Positions 1-11,095 of a stretch of 64,000 nucleotides of DNA are shown here, piece after piece. The stretch is from Trileptium ribeirensis (taxonomy: Eukaryota; Nematoda; Enoplea; Enoplida; Thoracostomopsidae). How positions within the stretch are numbered: the first letter of the stretch is position 1; each line of letters opens with the position of its first letter. The position numbers were made by a program, and so were the translations under genes. Location of the stretch: contig JASANE010028153.1 of the NCBI GenBank assembly GCA_030248225.1, forward strand, positions 109,990 through 173,989, written 5' to 3'. Under the pieces are notes generated by a model. That model did no database searches. It was not told where the DNA came from and worked only from the letters and a program-made list of their open reading frames with translations.

Positions 1-532
1 TACCCAACCTCTGGCGCAAAATTGCCAGGGTGTGTGCAGTTACTAAATCAGTGAATACCGACGACTTCGGCAACAACATGGGATGCTTGGCATCGTATCC
101 AAGCGCAGTATTATGGATCCGACCCGAGCAACGAAGAATTCCATTGATATCACGAAACAAATTGAGTTGTCGGCCGATTCCTTTTGGCCAAATCGAACCT
201 TCGAAAGACGTCAACTCCGGAAAATTTTCAGCTTGAATTCTGCGAACCCAGAACTGCAGGGCGCCCTCGATTTCAGGTGCTGAAAGCGGACCCGATATGC
301 GCTCACTCAGGATCTTTCGGGAATTTGCAATGAAGCGGAAGACGAATGCTGTGGTGCGAAGCAATCTGGACAACGACGAAAATCGTGAAATGTCGATCAC
401 AGCTGGCAGACAGGCACTCGATTCTTGACATTCAGAAACCAGAATATCACCTTCGACAGTGTTTGTAGCAACACAATTCTCAGTATATGGCCAATATCGA
501 TCACGCAACACAAGCCAGAGCGGCCCTTTCCA
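1..532 (-). pseudogene. BEL/Pao integrase N-terminal region (partial)
   Basis: An open minus-strand frame runs from 532 to the window edge. It begins with a WKGPLWL motif, the usual entry to the BEL/Pao integrase region, and carries an LRCSGRI motif followed by HP.LLP, typical of the H2C2 zinc-binding segment. It has no start codon of its own, as expected for a piece of a polyprotein. A single TGA at 533-535 separates it, in the same frame, from the RNase H segment. Family members usually have a second tryptophan there, so a TGG-to-TGA change is the simplest explanation. The catalytic core lies outside the window. Confidence 0.85.
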
Positions 533-1070
533 TCAGAGCTTGACGTTCCTTAGTGACATTGTGTCACAACCTCTTGACGGAATGTCCGCCTGATTGGCAG
601 CAGACGGCACAAAACGAAACGAGACGTTGTCGTGTTTACGAATTTCCTGTAGTCTGTTTTTAACGAATCTCGAGGACACTCGCGACCGTTTGATCCAATG
701 GAGAGTACATTGCGAATCGGTCCAAACAACGAGCTGAGATATATGTGACGATAACTGCTGTCCAACGATTGAAAGTAATCGGACACCGATCACCGCAGCA
801 ATTAATTCCAGCCGATAAATTGTTAGTGAATTCTGCAGCGCTGCATGTCTAGTTTTTCACAATATCACGTCATACGTTACAGAGCTTCCGCTATTCTGCC
901 TCAAATAAACGACTTCCACGCTAGCTTTCCTTGATGCGTCGCAGAACACGTGGAGTTGTGATTCTACGGAGGCTTTATCCGCCACGAATCTGGAATCTCG
1001 ACTTGTGAAAGTGTTTTTAAGATTCTTTTGACCTTGTCAAACTCCTTGAGTAGTGGCTCTGCCAGCTGCT
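533..1070 (-). pseudogene. BEL/Pao RNase H domain
   Basis: The segment 793-533 encodes WTDSQCTLHWI, then FVKNRLQEIR and a FVPS..NQADIPSRG motif, the pattern of the BEL/Pao RNase H domain just before integrase. The first catalytic segment (FCDASRKA, near 940) is in a nearby stretch whose frame is interrupted around 800-860. Neighbours are the RT connection on the 5' side and integrase on the 3' side. The domain is recognisable but not contiguous. Confidence 0.82.
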
Positions 1071-1339
1071 CATCCCTTGTCACTCCAGATTTCCACATCA
1101 TTTAATTGCATCGTGACTGGAGCCAGCCATCTGAGCGATTTGAAAACACGAGCGACAAACTTAACGACCCCTCTTTTTGTGCTGACTGATGACTTGGACT
1201 TGAAGCCACTGCGAAAGATGTCTCTATCCGGGTTCCATACCAGTCGTAGTACTTTTGGCTCATTAGACGACCTTCTGTCAGATGCATCGAAACTCTGCTG
1301 AACAACAGAAGAGTTGCAATAACATTCCCGGAGGTTCAT
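1070..1339 (-). pseudogene. BEL/Pao RT thumb/connection segment
   Basis: This minus-strand frame has KVLRLVWNPDRDIF followed by TKRGVVKFVARVF and LRWLAPVT. That series marks the region after the catalytic palm of BEL/Pao reverse transcriptases, where the family has a W.P..D.F motif and a D.LGWLAP-like motif. It sits between the palm (1,420-2,103) and RNase H (533-1,070), as expected. It is open for about 90 codons but is separated from the palm by frame breaks. Confidence 0.8.
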
Positions 1340-1419
1340 GCAGGCTGCTTTAAAGATGCCGTTGGACTTTTTGCATATGCTTTACTGCGGCTGCCTCGTC
1401 GTCCTCGCCTGTTATCACG

Positions 1420-2103
1420 TTATCGACGTAGTGGTTCGTTAGCATTTTGTTGCGACATCTCCTCCAGACTTGTCTCGTGTTGACACACTGCATTCGACAA
1501 CACAAACGGACATGAAATTGCGCCGAACGGAATCCGACAAAACCTGTAGATGATCAAGTTGTCCCCTTCCGGCGGTTGAGACAGATCCTGGATCCACAGG
1601 AAGCGTGTGAAATCACGATCCTGTTGTTCTAATCCTATCTGCAGGAACGCCTTTTCGATGTCACTGACCAAATCGATCAGCTGCAACCGGAAACGCAGCA
1701 GCAGTCCGCACATGTCTTCGAGAAGAACAGGACCTCGATTCAAACTGTCATTCAAGCTGAAAGCATCCTTTCGTGACTTTGATGAGGCGTCATATACGAT
1801 GTGCAGCTTGGTAGTTGATTTTCCAGGCGTAATCACACAATGATGCGGCATACGATATACGACCAATCCCTTGGTTACTGCAGGCGCTTCCTCGACGACA
1901 CCGTTCTTAATCTGTTCCTGAATTGTTTCGTTATATGTAGTTAGGATTTCTGGATGTCTACTCATTTGACGAATGGCTGAACGCAGCCTCCCGTACGCTA
2001 CGTCAAAATTGTCTGAAAGTTCCGAACAATTCTCTTTCCATGGCCAACGGGACTGGTAACGACCATCTGCCGACTGCTCAAGCGTGTCTGTGTGGAAACG
2101 CAA
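1420..2103 (-). pseudogene. BEL/Pao reverse transcriptase palm
   Basis: The 227-codon frame carries HHCVITPGKSTTKLHIVYDAS, SLNDSLNRGP, DIEKAFLQIGL (motif A with its catalytic Asp) and RIPFGAISCPFVL (motif B). The catalytic YVDN box (motif C) is at 1,419-1,430 but in a different frame, so one frameshift separates motif C from motifs A and B. The upstream end overlaps the DUF1758-like frame at 1,998-2,103, marking a second frameshift. Family membership is clear; the copy is inactive as read. Confidence 0.92.
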
Positions 2104-2450
2104 AGCATCATTGTCTCCTGACAGCTGCTTTTTGGCTCTTTGATCCCTATGTCTTCTAGATTCCAGAATCGCTTAAGAGAGAAATTTGGATCTGCAACAC
2201 CGGTCCAGGTATTCAGAAGCATGACTGTAATCGTTTCAGGACCTGGGATATCGGTTTCAACGCGACCAGAAACAATATAGCCCAGACGAGACTGCAAAAG
2301 AATTGGGCCATCCGGATATTGGATGCGCTCCGTGCCCAAAAACGAGTAGTAATAATCAAGTCCAATCAAGACGTCGATTGGAACGAATTCTGGCTGTGCG
2401 ACAATTGGCTCCGACAATGGTAGCAGTTGCATCTCCTGATATTTTTCCAA
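1998..2450 (-). pseudogene. BEL/Pao DUF1758-like protease C-terminal region
   Basis: The frame has PIDVLIGLDYYYSFL, LQSRLGYIVSGRV and RFWNLEDIGI. These are hallmarks of the segment between the aspartic protease and RT of BEL/Pao polyproteins, where the first motif matches the usual substrate-flap region (DVLIG.D). After the RFW..E motif the reading frame drifts and RT continues in another frame. A short gap with stops (2,450-2,526) separates it from the protease active-site segment. Confidence 0.82.
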
Positions 2451-2525
2451 GTTGATCGGAATTTTCTGAGTCGGGCACGTTATAGTTGGAACAACACTGG
2501 CGACAATCTGTTCCGTTGACTCATC

Positions 2526-2729
2526 TCAGCACCTTACTGTCAGATTCACCAGGTTAAACTTGTCAGTGCAATGTTTTGAAGATTGGAAGCCAGCCACCGA
2601 TGCCAAATTCTGGCCAATAACAGGCAGATTTAATTCGCGTCGCTTCTGCTCCGTGATAAACGTTCGTGAAATGGCAGTGTCAAACAGTATTCTACCAGTA
2701 GTGGATTTGGCATCTTCAGACCCCGACAA
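2526..2729 (-). pseudogene. BEL/Pao aspartic protease active-site segment
   Basis: The sequence around GRILFDTAISRTFIT aligns with the usual hydrophobic-D-[ST]-G active-site loop, but the glycine of the triad is replaced by alanine (D-T-A). The order after the zinc knuckles and before the DUF1758-like segment fits the family. The substitution and the short open frame both suggest decay. Confidence 0.7.
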
Positions 2730-2792
2730 CAGAGCGACAGGTGTTTGCAGTATTGTCTGTGTTTTGCCCGACTGCCAAACGGAGCCCTCAGC

Positions 2793-3065
2793 TCAATGAA
2801 GTTGATCAGCAGCAACAGACAACCCGGATTCCGATTTCGACGGTGATTTGTCGGCGTTTCCACTGGTAAATTTAGAATAACAGAGACTTCGATGATGTCT
2901 CTGCTTTCGGCAATGCGCGCAAGGAACCCGACGACTGCAATTTTTAGCGACGTGACCTCCGCCCAGACAAACGTAGCAGCGATCTTGAATCTGTGCGCGG
3001 CGGGATTTTATGTCTGGATACTTGACGCACTGATCAGAATAATGCTTTGGAACCACAAAACCCAC
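2793..3065 (-). pseudogene. Gag zinc knuckles
   Basis: The frame contains CYVCLGGGHVAKNC, a perfect C-x2-C-x4-H-x4-C knuckle, followed by CAHCRKQRHHRSLC, a second knuckle-like motif. Both are standard at the C-terminus of BEL/Pao Gag. The first cysteine pair of an upstream knuckle-like motif lies in the adjacent Gag frame ending at 3,034, so a frameshift at about 3,034-3,065 splits Gag. Confidence 0.88.
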
Positions 3066-4119
3066 ATTTCAGCTCGCGCGAAGTTGAGCTGGAGACAAGA
3101 GCTGCAGCTGACGACTGTGTTTTTGTGGAAGACGACTTTGGACGACTTGAATTTGGCGCAGCAGGGCGGGAGTCAGGTATGCTGACCGCTGAATCAGCGG
3201 CCTTCTCGGTGCTGGGATCTCCGAAATTGCGCTGGCTTAAATCCCGAGCGTGGATTTCATCCCTGAGCCATTCGCGGAGATTTGACAATGTCCATGACTT
3301 GGACCCATTTTTGCGAAATAATTCCATTTTCACGAATTTTGGCAGCTTCGACAGCATTATTGGCGTGAACACCTGACCAAAGGTGTCTTCGGGCAGACCT
3401 AGCGCGACCAGACTGCGGATATGCCGCTCGCGTGCATCAGCTGTCGATTGTAGTTGGCCTGTGTCGTGCGTGGACCTTGGCGGAGAAAGCATCGCCTTAA
3501 AGTGTGCGAAAACTGCAGTTTGTTTGTCCCCAAATCGCTCCTTCAGGATGTTAACGACAGCGTCGTAATTAGCAGCGGTGACTCTGTAGCCCTCGACAGC
3601 ACTGAGGGCATCCCCGGTCAGTAAACTTTTGAGATAGTTTAATTTATCAATGGAGGACAATGAGTTATTTTTATCGATCGAACTTTCGAAACTATCCCAA
3701 AACGACTGGAATTCTAGCAGTTCCCCTGAAAACGTTGCAATTTCCAGTTTTGGCAACTTTAACTGTGATTTATTTGAGTATCCCGATCCCCTTGGATTGT
3801 CAGCTGTTGATTGTGAAACACGCGACTGTTGTGAATTAGTAATGAAAACATTTGCCTTAGCAATAGCGCCTAATAGCGTGTCATCATATGCTGCCGTTGC
3901 GTCAATTTCCGCAATAACTTTATCGTATGATAATTCGCTAAAAACCGCGTTATCCGCAGCTTCGAGACTATTTTTATAGCTGGTTAATTTCAAAACAGAA
4001 ACCTGAATTTGGTCAATATTGACTGCAACGTTACTTTGTATCATAGGCAAAACAGCGTCTAATTCCTTTTTAACGCACATGCGTATACCCTGCCTACGTT
4101 GCTTAGCGGATATTTTCAA
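3034..4119 (-). CDS. Gag (DUF1759 type) of BEL/Pao element
   Basis: This is the longest open frame of the element, at 361 codons. Residues about 120-260 carry LPKLEIATFSGELLEFQSFW, then a DKLNYLKSLLTGDA motif and LKERFG, the core of the DUF1759/Gag family that forms the particle shell of BEL/Pao elements. A serine-rich linker and a truncated CGFC motif follow at the C-terminus. The start at 4,119 gives a usual N-terminus, with coiled-coil-like residues 20-60. The frame is intact up to the zinc knuckles and then shifted. Confidence 0.88.
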   Translation of the reverse strand: MKISAKQRRQGIRMCVKKELDAVLPMIQSNVAVNIDQIQVSVLKLTSYKNSLEAADNAVFSELSYDKVIAEIDATAAYDDTLLGAIAKANVFITNSQQSRVSQSTADNPRGSGYSNKSQLKLPKLEIATFSGELLEFQSFWDSFESSIDKNNSLSSIDKLNYLKSLLTGDALSAVEGYRVTAANYDAVVNILKERFGDKQTAVFAHFKAMLSPPRSTHDTGQLQSTADARERHIRSLVALGLPEDTFGQVFTPIMLSKLPKFVKMELFRKNGSKSWTLSNLREWLRDEIHARDLSQRNFGDPSTEKAADSAVSIPDSRPAAPNSSRPKSSSTKTQSSAAALVSSSTSRELKCGFCGSKALF

Positions 4120-4530
4120 TCATAGTATAGCACGATCAAAAACAAACGAAGTATTGTGTTCAATAACTGAACACTTTAGATTACAAACGATAGGATGTGT
4201 AAACAAAGTTATCACAAGTACTGACCAGAAACCCGATCAGTTGCTATTTTGCAACGATACGACATGACTTGTGCTGCGATAATAACCAGAAACTGATTAT
4301 TTTCTACCCACAAAAGAACTAATACTCACTGTTTCGATGCGCCTAGTTTGAATCTGAAGGACCATGTAAGGATAGCACAGCGATACTGGACAGACGCGAT
4401 AGATCAAAGGTGAAACAAAAGGACGAATCGCGAAAACACTCGAGCAAGAGACCGAAATTGAAAATTTTTGAAACGATGTAACAGTGCTGCCTCAAATATA
4501 ACGATAAGGAAAAACCCCACCTGGTCAGAA

Positions 4531-4570
4531 ACTGAACTCTCCAATCGCACAAGAGAATAATATATATATG
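4531..4570 (-). promoter_or_regulatory. Candidate TATA box and initiator in the 5' LTR/leader of the BEL/Pao element
   Basis: On the minus strand an alternating TA run at 4,557-4,570 is followed about 30 bases downstream by TCAGT (4,531-4,535), a good arthropod initiator. Both lie about 410 bases upstream of the Gag start. I could not pair this region with a second LTR, because the 3' end is outside the window. Confidence 0.4.
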
Positions 4571-4790
4571 AATAATATGCAAATTAAGCTGAATGCCATG
4601 TTTCGCAAAGATTCTAACTGTTACATCAACTTTCGAGTGCTTTTGTCATCAGTCTGACCTTAAATTCAAAGCGTAGGCGGCAATCTAGAACATTGGCTAC
4701 AGATTGGCTTGCAGCGTCAAGTCATCGCGCAAATCGGCTCGACACTTAGTATACTTTTTACTAGCGATGTTACGTTGTCAAGATACACAA

Positions 4791-6116
4791 AGTAGGGTAT
4801 GATATATGTTAATTTTACAAAAAATGTATGTTTAGGAAAATATTAGCCACGCCACCTCTTCATTAATTTCTTATAAAATGTTCATAGTTTATCTTAGTCT
4901 ACGGTATAAATTCCTGTATTTTTGGATTTCGGATGATCTCAAGTGCTTCAATTGAAAATGACGTAGGACCACTGCGCCCGCATTTTAGTGAAGTACACGA
5001 TGCATCAAATCAATGCAGCAAATCATCAATGCAAGAAAGCTAAACTGATATACGACATGTAGTTTTTTTCATGAACCAAACCAATTTGTTACTGGTTGTC
5101 GTAAAGTGATAGCCTGTAAAGATGATTTTGTTGTTCAGCACCATTTGAAACGGGGAAACAAAAAGTCACAAGAGTTCTTTCTAGGTTCAAAAATATCAAA
5201 ATTTATATTATCGATCGGACCGGTTGTGAATGATTTTTCATTGTACTCTTTGGAGACGGGTACTTTAGCAAAGATTTGGCCAATTCTGGAAAGGTAAAAT
5301 TCACAAACGTTACAAAATGCGTTGACATATTTCCCTTAACAAAAACAATACTGCAGCTATTTGAGTAAACAATCGTGCTGAGGTCATATTCTCCGGATTT
5401 GCTGTTATCAAAACCTGTCACATGTGCAATCATCGAATGAGATGCGTCAGGTATTCCCGATTTACAAATTCTAGAAGTAACAGAATTTCAAACCTCGGTA
5501 TAAATAAAGTTGGCAAAACAACCAAATTAGATCCAACGGAATACGCAACTGAGGTTCACCCCACGCCTAAAATGGTTTCATCCACTGACACCAGAGATGG
5601 AATCGGTTTTCCATTTTATGAGTGGGTGACACGGTCCCGGCAGGGATTCGTTGACCCAGTTAGTGTGGTGATATTCCTGCAATGTTCCTGAAAACGCTAA
5701 AAGAAATTGTCACGAACAACTGTTGATTATCAAACAGATATCACACATTGTAAACCTGTATTATGGAAAGTACGGTGTTGGCTCAATTATAATCCTAAGA
5801 ACACTCCCCAATTCTCGAGGTAACTTACAATATATGAAAGTCCCGTGCGAGTCCATAGCAAAATTAAATGTTTTAGATTGTTGCAGGTATTTGTAAGGCC
5901 CATGGCAGATATGGAACCGGCCACCACATGGCCTAGTGACCCGGCGTCGCAGTGACCTAGGACCCGGTTATGGCAGTTCCCCGGAGACCTGATGTCAAGG
6001 TGGTCCGGTCTCGGTAGGCGTCCTATTGACAAGACAATTGCCAAAAAGCATATGTATAACGATTCTGTGAGATCCGTAGAAAAAACGGTGATGGGAAACG
6101 GTTGAATATCTGCTGT
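4791..6116. other. No gene recognised
   Basis: AT-rich sequence with short frames only; none shows a domain, a plausible composition or splice structure. A GC-richer patch near 5,900-6,020 has CCGG-type repeats but no recognisable identity. Confidence 0.5.
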
Positions 6117-6123
6117 TGAATAT

Positions 6124-6159
<36 letters not shown>

Positions 6160-6189
6160 TTTATTTATTTATTTATTTATTTATTTAAT

Positions 6190-6256
<67 letters not shown>
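6117..6256. repeat. (TTTA)n microsatellite
   Basis: About 140 bases of near-perfect TTTA units with two slightly interrupted points. The leucine/tyrosine/isoleucine frame that runs through it is an artefact of the repeat. Confidence 0.97.
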
Positions 6257-7482
6257 TATATATACAGAGGAGCACAACTGCTTTTTCGCAAGGCATTAGA
6301 CAGAGACTACCTTCCTAATTTTCCTTAAAATTCCTGTATATTTATGTCCAAATTAAAACAACTTTTAAAATCGTCGGGATCATCCGAGTCACCCATAAAT
6401 GTGACGGCAAAAACGAAAGAGTGCTATAGTTTGTTATTGTTCGGCAACAATAAGTTTTTTCAGAGGCAATGCAATTTCGTGCACAAACAATATGTTGGCG
6501 AATAGAAAATAGCTACTTTTTGGTAGAACAGATAGAAGTTGTTAGCGTCAGTTCATCAAAATAACAAAATAAGATTGTCAATGGGCATGGGCGTAGCACA
6601 CTATTCGTATGGGGGTAATTTAAATTGGTATAGCAATAAGGGAAAACGGCAGGCACCATAAGAGAAAAATCCTATTTTTGCCAAGTTTTCCCATATGGAG
6701 AGTGGTAGGGGAGGCGCCTTTCCTCTTCTTGGTGCGCTCCTGTCAATGGTCGCAGGTTAAGCATGGCTGCGCATATATTATACTTGGGCAGTATTTGTGA
6801 TAAGAGGCCGGAATCGTGGTATCCTACTCAAAGGAGATTGGGGTACTAACGGCAAAATTTATTGCGAAACCGCTTTCAGACTGTTTTTTATATCGAAAAT
6901 GGTCTCTTGTTACACTTTGTAACCGCCTGCGGTTTAAATATATATTCTGATTCTGATATCTGACAGCATGATTTGTATGATGGTTGGGCCTCAAAACGGT
7001 TTTGCTTTTGCAATAATTGTTACAGTTGAAAGGCTGAACATTGAGCGAGAGAATAAGCCAAAGTTAATATAGAATTTTGATTGCACTCATATCGATGGCT
7101 AGTACGGTGCAACTTACCAATATTTTGCATTTTGGTATTGTATAATAGTTAGTCAGAGTTTTTGGTCAATTTCCTTAGTTTTCAACATTTATGTAAGAAG
7201 TTTTTACTTTATTTTTGGCAAACTAAAATAAAAAAAAACATTTTGGCGGCGCACATGTGGGACATCTACTGTATTCGAGTTCTAGAAATATGCCGAATGG
7301 AGTCAAATGTAAGGCAATTTTTTTTCAGGTTTTCTCGGCAACATGTGCGAATAAAAATTCCGTCATAAATATTTTATTTACCATTCGAGCCGCAATGACG
7401 ATGGAGCCGAAAGATGTGAAAATTGGCTAAACCTGGTTGATTGATTAGCGACTTAGGGTAATGTTTTAATCGCGCATAAATA
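6257..7482. other. No gene recognised
   Basis: AT-rich sequence with no recognisable domain or RNA gene. A short GC-rich patch at about 6,700-6,740 (GGTAGGGGAGGCG) recurs near 9,290, suggesting fragments of one dispersed repeat. Confidence 0.5.
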
Positions 7483-7782
7483 CGCGTAACTCCTTTAGCC
7501 CATGATTCGTTTCAGGTGGTTTACACTCATTTCGCGTAACTCCTTTAGCCCATGATTCGTTTCAGGTGGTTTACACTCATTTCGCGTAACTCCTTTAGCC
7601 CATGATTCGTTTCAGGTGGTTTACACTCATTTCGCGTAACTCCTTTAGCCCATGATTCGTTTCAGGTGGTTTACACTCATTTCGCGTAACTCCTTTAGCC
7701 CATGATTCGTTTCAGGTGGTTTACACTCATTTCGCGTAACTCCTTTAGCCCATGATTCGTTTCAGGTGGTTTACACTCATTT
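7483..7782. repeat. Six perfect tandem copies of a 50-bp unit
   Basis: The unit starts CGCGTAACTCCTTTAGCC and is repeated at 7,483, 7,533, 7,583, 7,633, 7,683 and 7,733. I see no differences between the copies. The array ends cleanly at 7,782. It has no open frame of interest. Perfect identity implies very recent expansion, or a collapse or expansion during assembly. Confidence 0.97.
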
Positions 7783-8165
7783 GAACGAGCTCAATGGGGT
7801 CGAATGGTGAACAATATATATATATATACATTTTATTGAGAAAAATAATTTCAATACTTTTCAAGAAACAAGCTTTACTGGTGCGTAACGCACGAAGATG
7901 GAAGAAAAATTTTATGTTGTAAATACATATATGACTCTTATGGACATTTTATGAATCGCGTCCTTGAACTAAGCCTAATGGTTCCATAATTATAATTTAT
8001 CGACAAAACTAACCAATTTGACGCTGTATAGGGTTCAATAAAAATACTCAAAGTTTCAAACCTGATATAACCATTTTATTCTTACATGTATGCGACTAGT
8101 ACCTAAGCGAGCGGTTAATTAACTTTGTATTATGAACAATCGATGATAGTCGACTTTGTTGAAAC

Positions 8166-8960
8166 GTGTTACACTCTTCGGCTTTTCTGTATAATAGACC
8201 GCGGTGCGTCGTGGTGGTTTTCGGTCTAACCCTCTCCACCCAGGTTTATGACACACCTGGTGGGACATAAACCTAGCGGGTCATAAACGTGACCTTCCCG
8301 CACCATTTCTACACGAGTCTTTTCTAGAATCTGGTCCAGCCTTCTAGAAGTTGCTCAATTTTGAAGATACAAGGAAAATTTTGATGACGTTCGACTCAGC
8401 TTGAAGGGGGTTCATCAAACACCTATTTCAGCCACATTTACGCAATAAATTTATCGATATTTGGTTTTGAATGGTTTCCCTTAACCATAATTTTCGAAAA
8501 AAAATTTTTTTGATTAATGATTAATTTTATGTAGAATTGAAACAGCATTAACCAGCTGAGTCTAGCAGTGAAATGAGCTCAATTCGTCTGTGGCTTAGCC
8601 TTAGCTTAAGGTGTTAATCCTTAAACCGATTGATCTAATTTTATAAGCTTTTCGAACTACTTATAAAATTATACATTTGTAGAGAAAAGGTTTTCAAAAA
8701 TTTTGATTACCAATGATGTACGATTAAACATTTTTCGAAAAATTTAAAAATGTTCTACACCTCCAGAAAACTGGGAGAGGATATCTGAACTTAATTTTGG
8801 ATTTGATGGTCCAACAATATGGTGATGGTACAAGTCTATTGTTCAACAACATGGTGGGGTGCGTCATCTTTATGACCCACCAAGCAGATAAGGAGGTGAG
8901 ACTGAAAACGGCGCGGCGTAGCGCGGTGGATTATGCAGAAAAGCTGGATGGTGTCACAAT
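8166..8960. mobile_element. Non-autonomous element with ~110-bp inverted-repeat ends
   Basis: The left end (about 8,166-8,300) and the reverse complement of the right end (about 8,850-8,960) share a diverged inverted repeat. It begins TGTxACAC....CxGCTTTTCTG and continues through ATAAT..ACCGCG and TTTTC.GTCT to a TCATAAA..TGAC segment. Inside the left arm, AGGTTTATG and CATAAACCT form a perfect hairpin. The roughly 550-bp interior is AT-rich and has no transposase. The superfamily is not determined and target-site duplications are not clear. Confidence 0.6.
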
Positions 8961-9979
8961 CTTTACTAGAGTCGATCTCCATCGACGTTTGGAATTACAC
9001 AACTTATGAACATCAAATAGGGTTATAACAGAAAAATGAACCTCACGTCGAATCTACCACACCTTTAATACTACGTTTGGCTTGCTGAATTACAAAGTGT
9101 GCGCAGGGCTATGGTATTAAATAATAGGTGTCCGGCCCGTGAGATTTGCGGGTTAGACGGTTCCGGCTAAGAAAACTTCGCCAAGAAGAGCAACGGGTAA
9201 TTCTCCCCATATTACCAAATGTTTAATCATATTTTAAATTTTGGTCAACTTTGCTAAAAGTTCTGGTGTATCTTATTCTTTGGCACGGGGAGGTGGTAGG
9301 GGAGGCGAGTGACGCTCCTGGGACTGGGAAACACGGCTCACACTGTAAAAACGTCCGAGTCTAAACCAACCAGAGATACTTAATTTGACTCGCTCTGACT
9401 GAGGAGTTTTTAAGCGAATGCGATCCGACCCTTTTGGCCCTTTGACGGTAGGTACTCCCACCCTGGGAGCCAGTGATCTAAATATTTTTACTATTATATT
9501 ATATATTCTGAAAATTTAGTTCACAATAAATCCGTGAATTTTCACTTAGTTACTTGGCCGGCTGACGACTGTGAAAATACAACGAAAATAATGGACAATT
9601 TCTAATCACTGTGTGACTAGTTTCTAATTTATCGCTAGATCTGAAATATACAAATTATTTTTTATTCAAGGAAATATGGCTCAATGTCTAGACGCAGTCG
9701 ACTTGGATATTTAGATTTCGATAGGCAAGTCAGTATGCAACTGTAGCGAAGCTAGTCCTAATAACTTTCACCAAGAACCCGTACGATGTATAATGTAGCA
9801 CTCAGGACCTAGGACTCAGCTCATCACACAAGCTTAGTATGAACCTCCAAGCAATATCAAGGACACAGGACTCTCTGAGCAAAATCAGTCACGGCTAAGT
9901 TAACTGATTCAATCTTAGACACAGAAAGCTAGGACACACACTCGCTAAATCTTCCCTTATTATTGCCCCAAGGTTATTA
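8961..9979. other. No gene recognised
   Basis: Mixed sequence with a GC-richer patch at 9,280-9,470 that resembles repeat debris. No domain, tRNA or splice structure is supported. Confidence 0.45.
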
Positions 9980-10615
9980 CTATGGTCGAAAATAAAACAA
10001 CAATTGAAACGGTGAGGTCTAATAGTACTATAGGGCAACCACAGTTAAAATTCTCACAAATCAAGGAAAGGGATAAGCGTCCTCCCGACAAAATCTACCT
10101 TGTAATATAGGAAGGGAATAATTCGTCCTTCCTCACACAATAACTTTTAATGCTAGTGTAAATTAATCGAAGAGCCACTTACCAGCTGCGGTTTCTTCGG
10201 AGATTAACTCGGCTATAGGTATACAAAATTACGACTATGCAGTATGTGTTCCCCAAGCTGTCCTTAAGGATATTATGTAACAGGGTACCCAAATAACAAT
10301 TGTTGAAAACGGTGAGTGTGACCGTTAGGTCTGATAATAGACAGATAATTCTCCAACCAATAATCAATACAAGCTAAAGGTACCGAAAGGAAGGGAATTA
10401 GCTTCCTTCCCTGCTATACACTTAACTCTTCAGCCACCAGAAGACGACCAAACGTCTTAGCTAATAGGGTATATACCACAGTTACTCAAACTCCACCACT
10501 AGTTTCCCAATTGCTACTGTGTTACAGTGTGCTTATACTCAGCACTTAAGAAAAATTTCAACATAAATAATAATAGAGCTACTTACCAGCTGCGGTTTCT
10601 TCGGAGATTAACTCA
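9980..10615. repeat. Diverged tandem duplication (~300-400 bp) with a conserved 37-bp block
   Basis: Two blocks share the order: a CAATTG...GAAA.CGGTGAG..GGTCT segment (about 10,000 and about 10,297), a GGAAGGG...CCTTCC segment, then a nearly identical block at 10,171-10,209 and 10,577-10,614 (CTTACCAGCTGCGG at its start, ending GGAGATTAACTC). On the minus strand that block ends in a perfect donor-like G|GTAAGT. It may be a duplicated exon end or a repeat family; I do not recognise a protein. Confidence 0.5.
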
Positions 10616-11095
10616 CCGACTGAGCTGTGCAACTCGGTTATATACCCGAGAGCCTTCCCCAGATCTAGATTTCCCCAGACCTACGAATTCTAGGAAGACC
10701 ACCCACCTAACAAAATTTTAAAGTGCTGTCTTGATGGTATGTGGTTTTAAGATGATTTGGCAACAATTAACTACATAAAAATAATCAGTATCATTAATCC
10801 CTTAAATAAAGCATCTGCAATAGCTACACAGTATAATTCACTGTATTATACATCAATAAATTGAGAAAAATGATCAACAATTCGAGTCAGAAATCCCGCG
10901 AATACACCAGGTTATGTGGCAAAATGCAAACAAACAGCAAACAAAAATATAATATAAACAGTTTTCTAGAACCTGTACAAGTTTAAATCATAATGAAGGC
11001 AATTTTCTGGCACAACAGAATAATTCAACTCAAGCAACAACGATGCATTAACTTCTCTCGAAGCTTCCACAACGTGGTAAATAAAAATATATATT
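10616..11095. other. No gene recognised
   Basis: AT-rich sequence between the diverged duplication and the A/C-rich tract. Nothing supportable is seen. Confidence 0.45.

Larger units (their letters stand above)
1..4790 (-). mobile_element. BEL/Pao LTR retrotransposon, degenerate, 3' end cut by window edge
   Basis: Read on the minus strand, the order is gag (DUF1759 type), two zinc knuckles, aspartic protease, a DUF1758-like stretch, reverse transcriptase, RNase H and the start of integrase, the standard BEL/Pao order. The frame changes at least at about 3,050, 2,050 and 1,430, and a stop interrupts the RNase H to integrase junction, so the copy cannot make a full polyprotein. The 5' leader or LTR lies above 4,119, with a TATA-like site near 4,560; its outer limit near 4,790 is a guess. 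Integrase runs off the left edge, so no 3' LTR is visible. The domain calls are secure from sequence; the element ends are not. Confidence 0.9.

Noticed and set aside
6116..6328. 70-codon open frame of Leu/Ile/Tyr/Phe repeats
   Set aside because: It is simply the TTTA microsatellite read in one frame.
7483..7782. CRISPR-like array
   Set aside because: Units are directly adjacent with no variable spacers; this is a plain tandem repeat.
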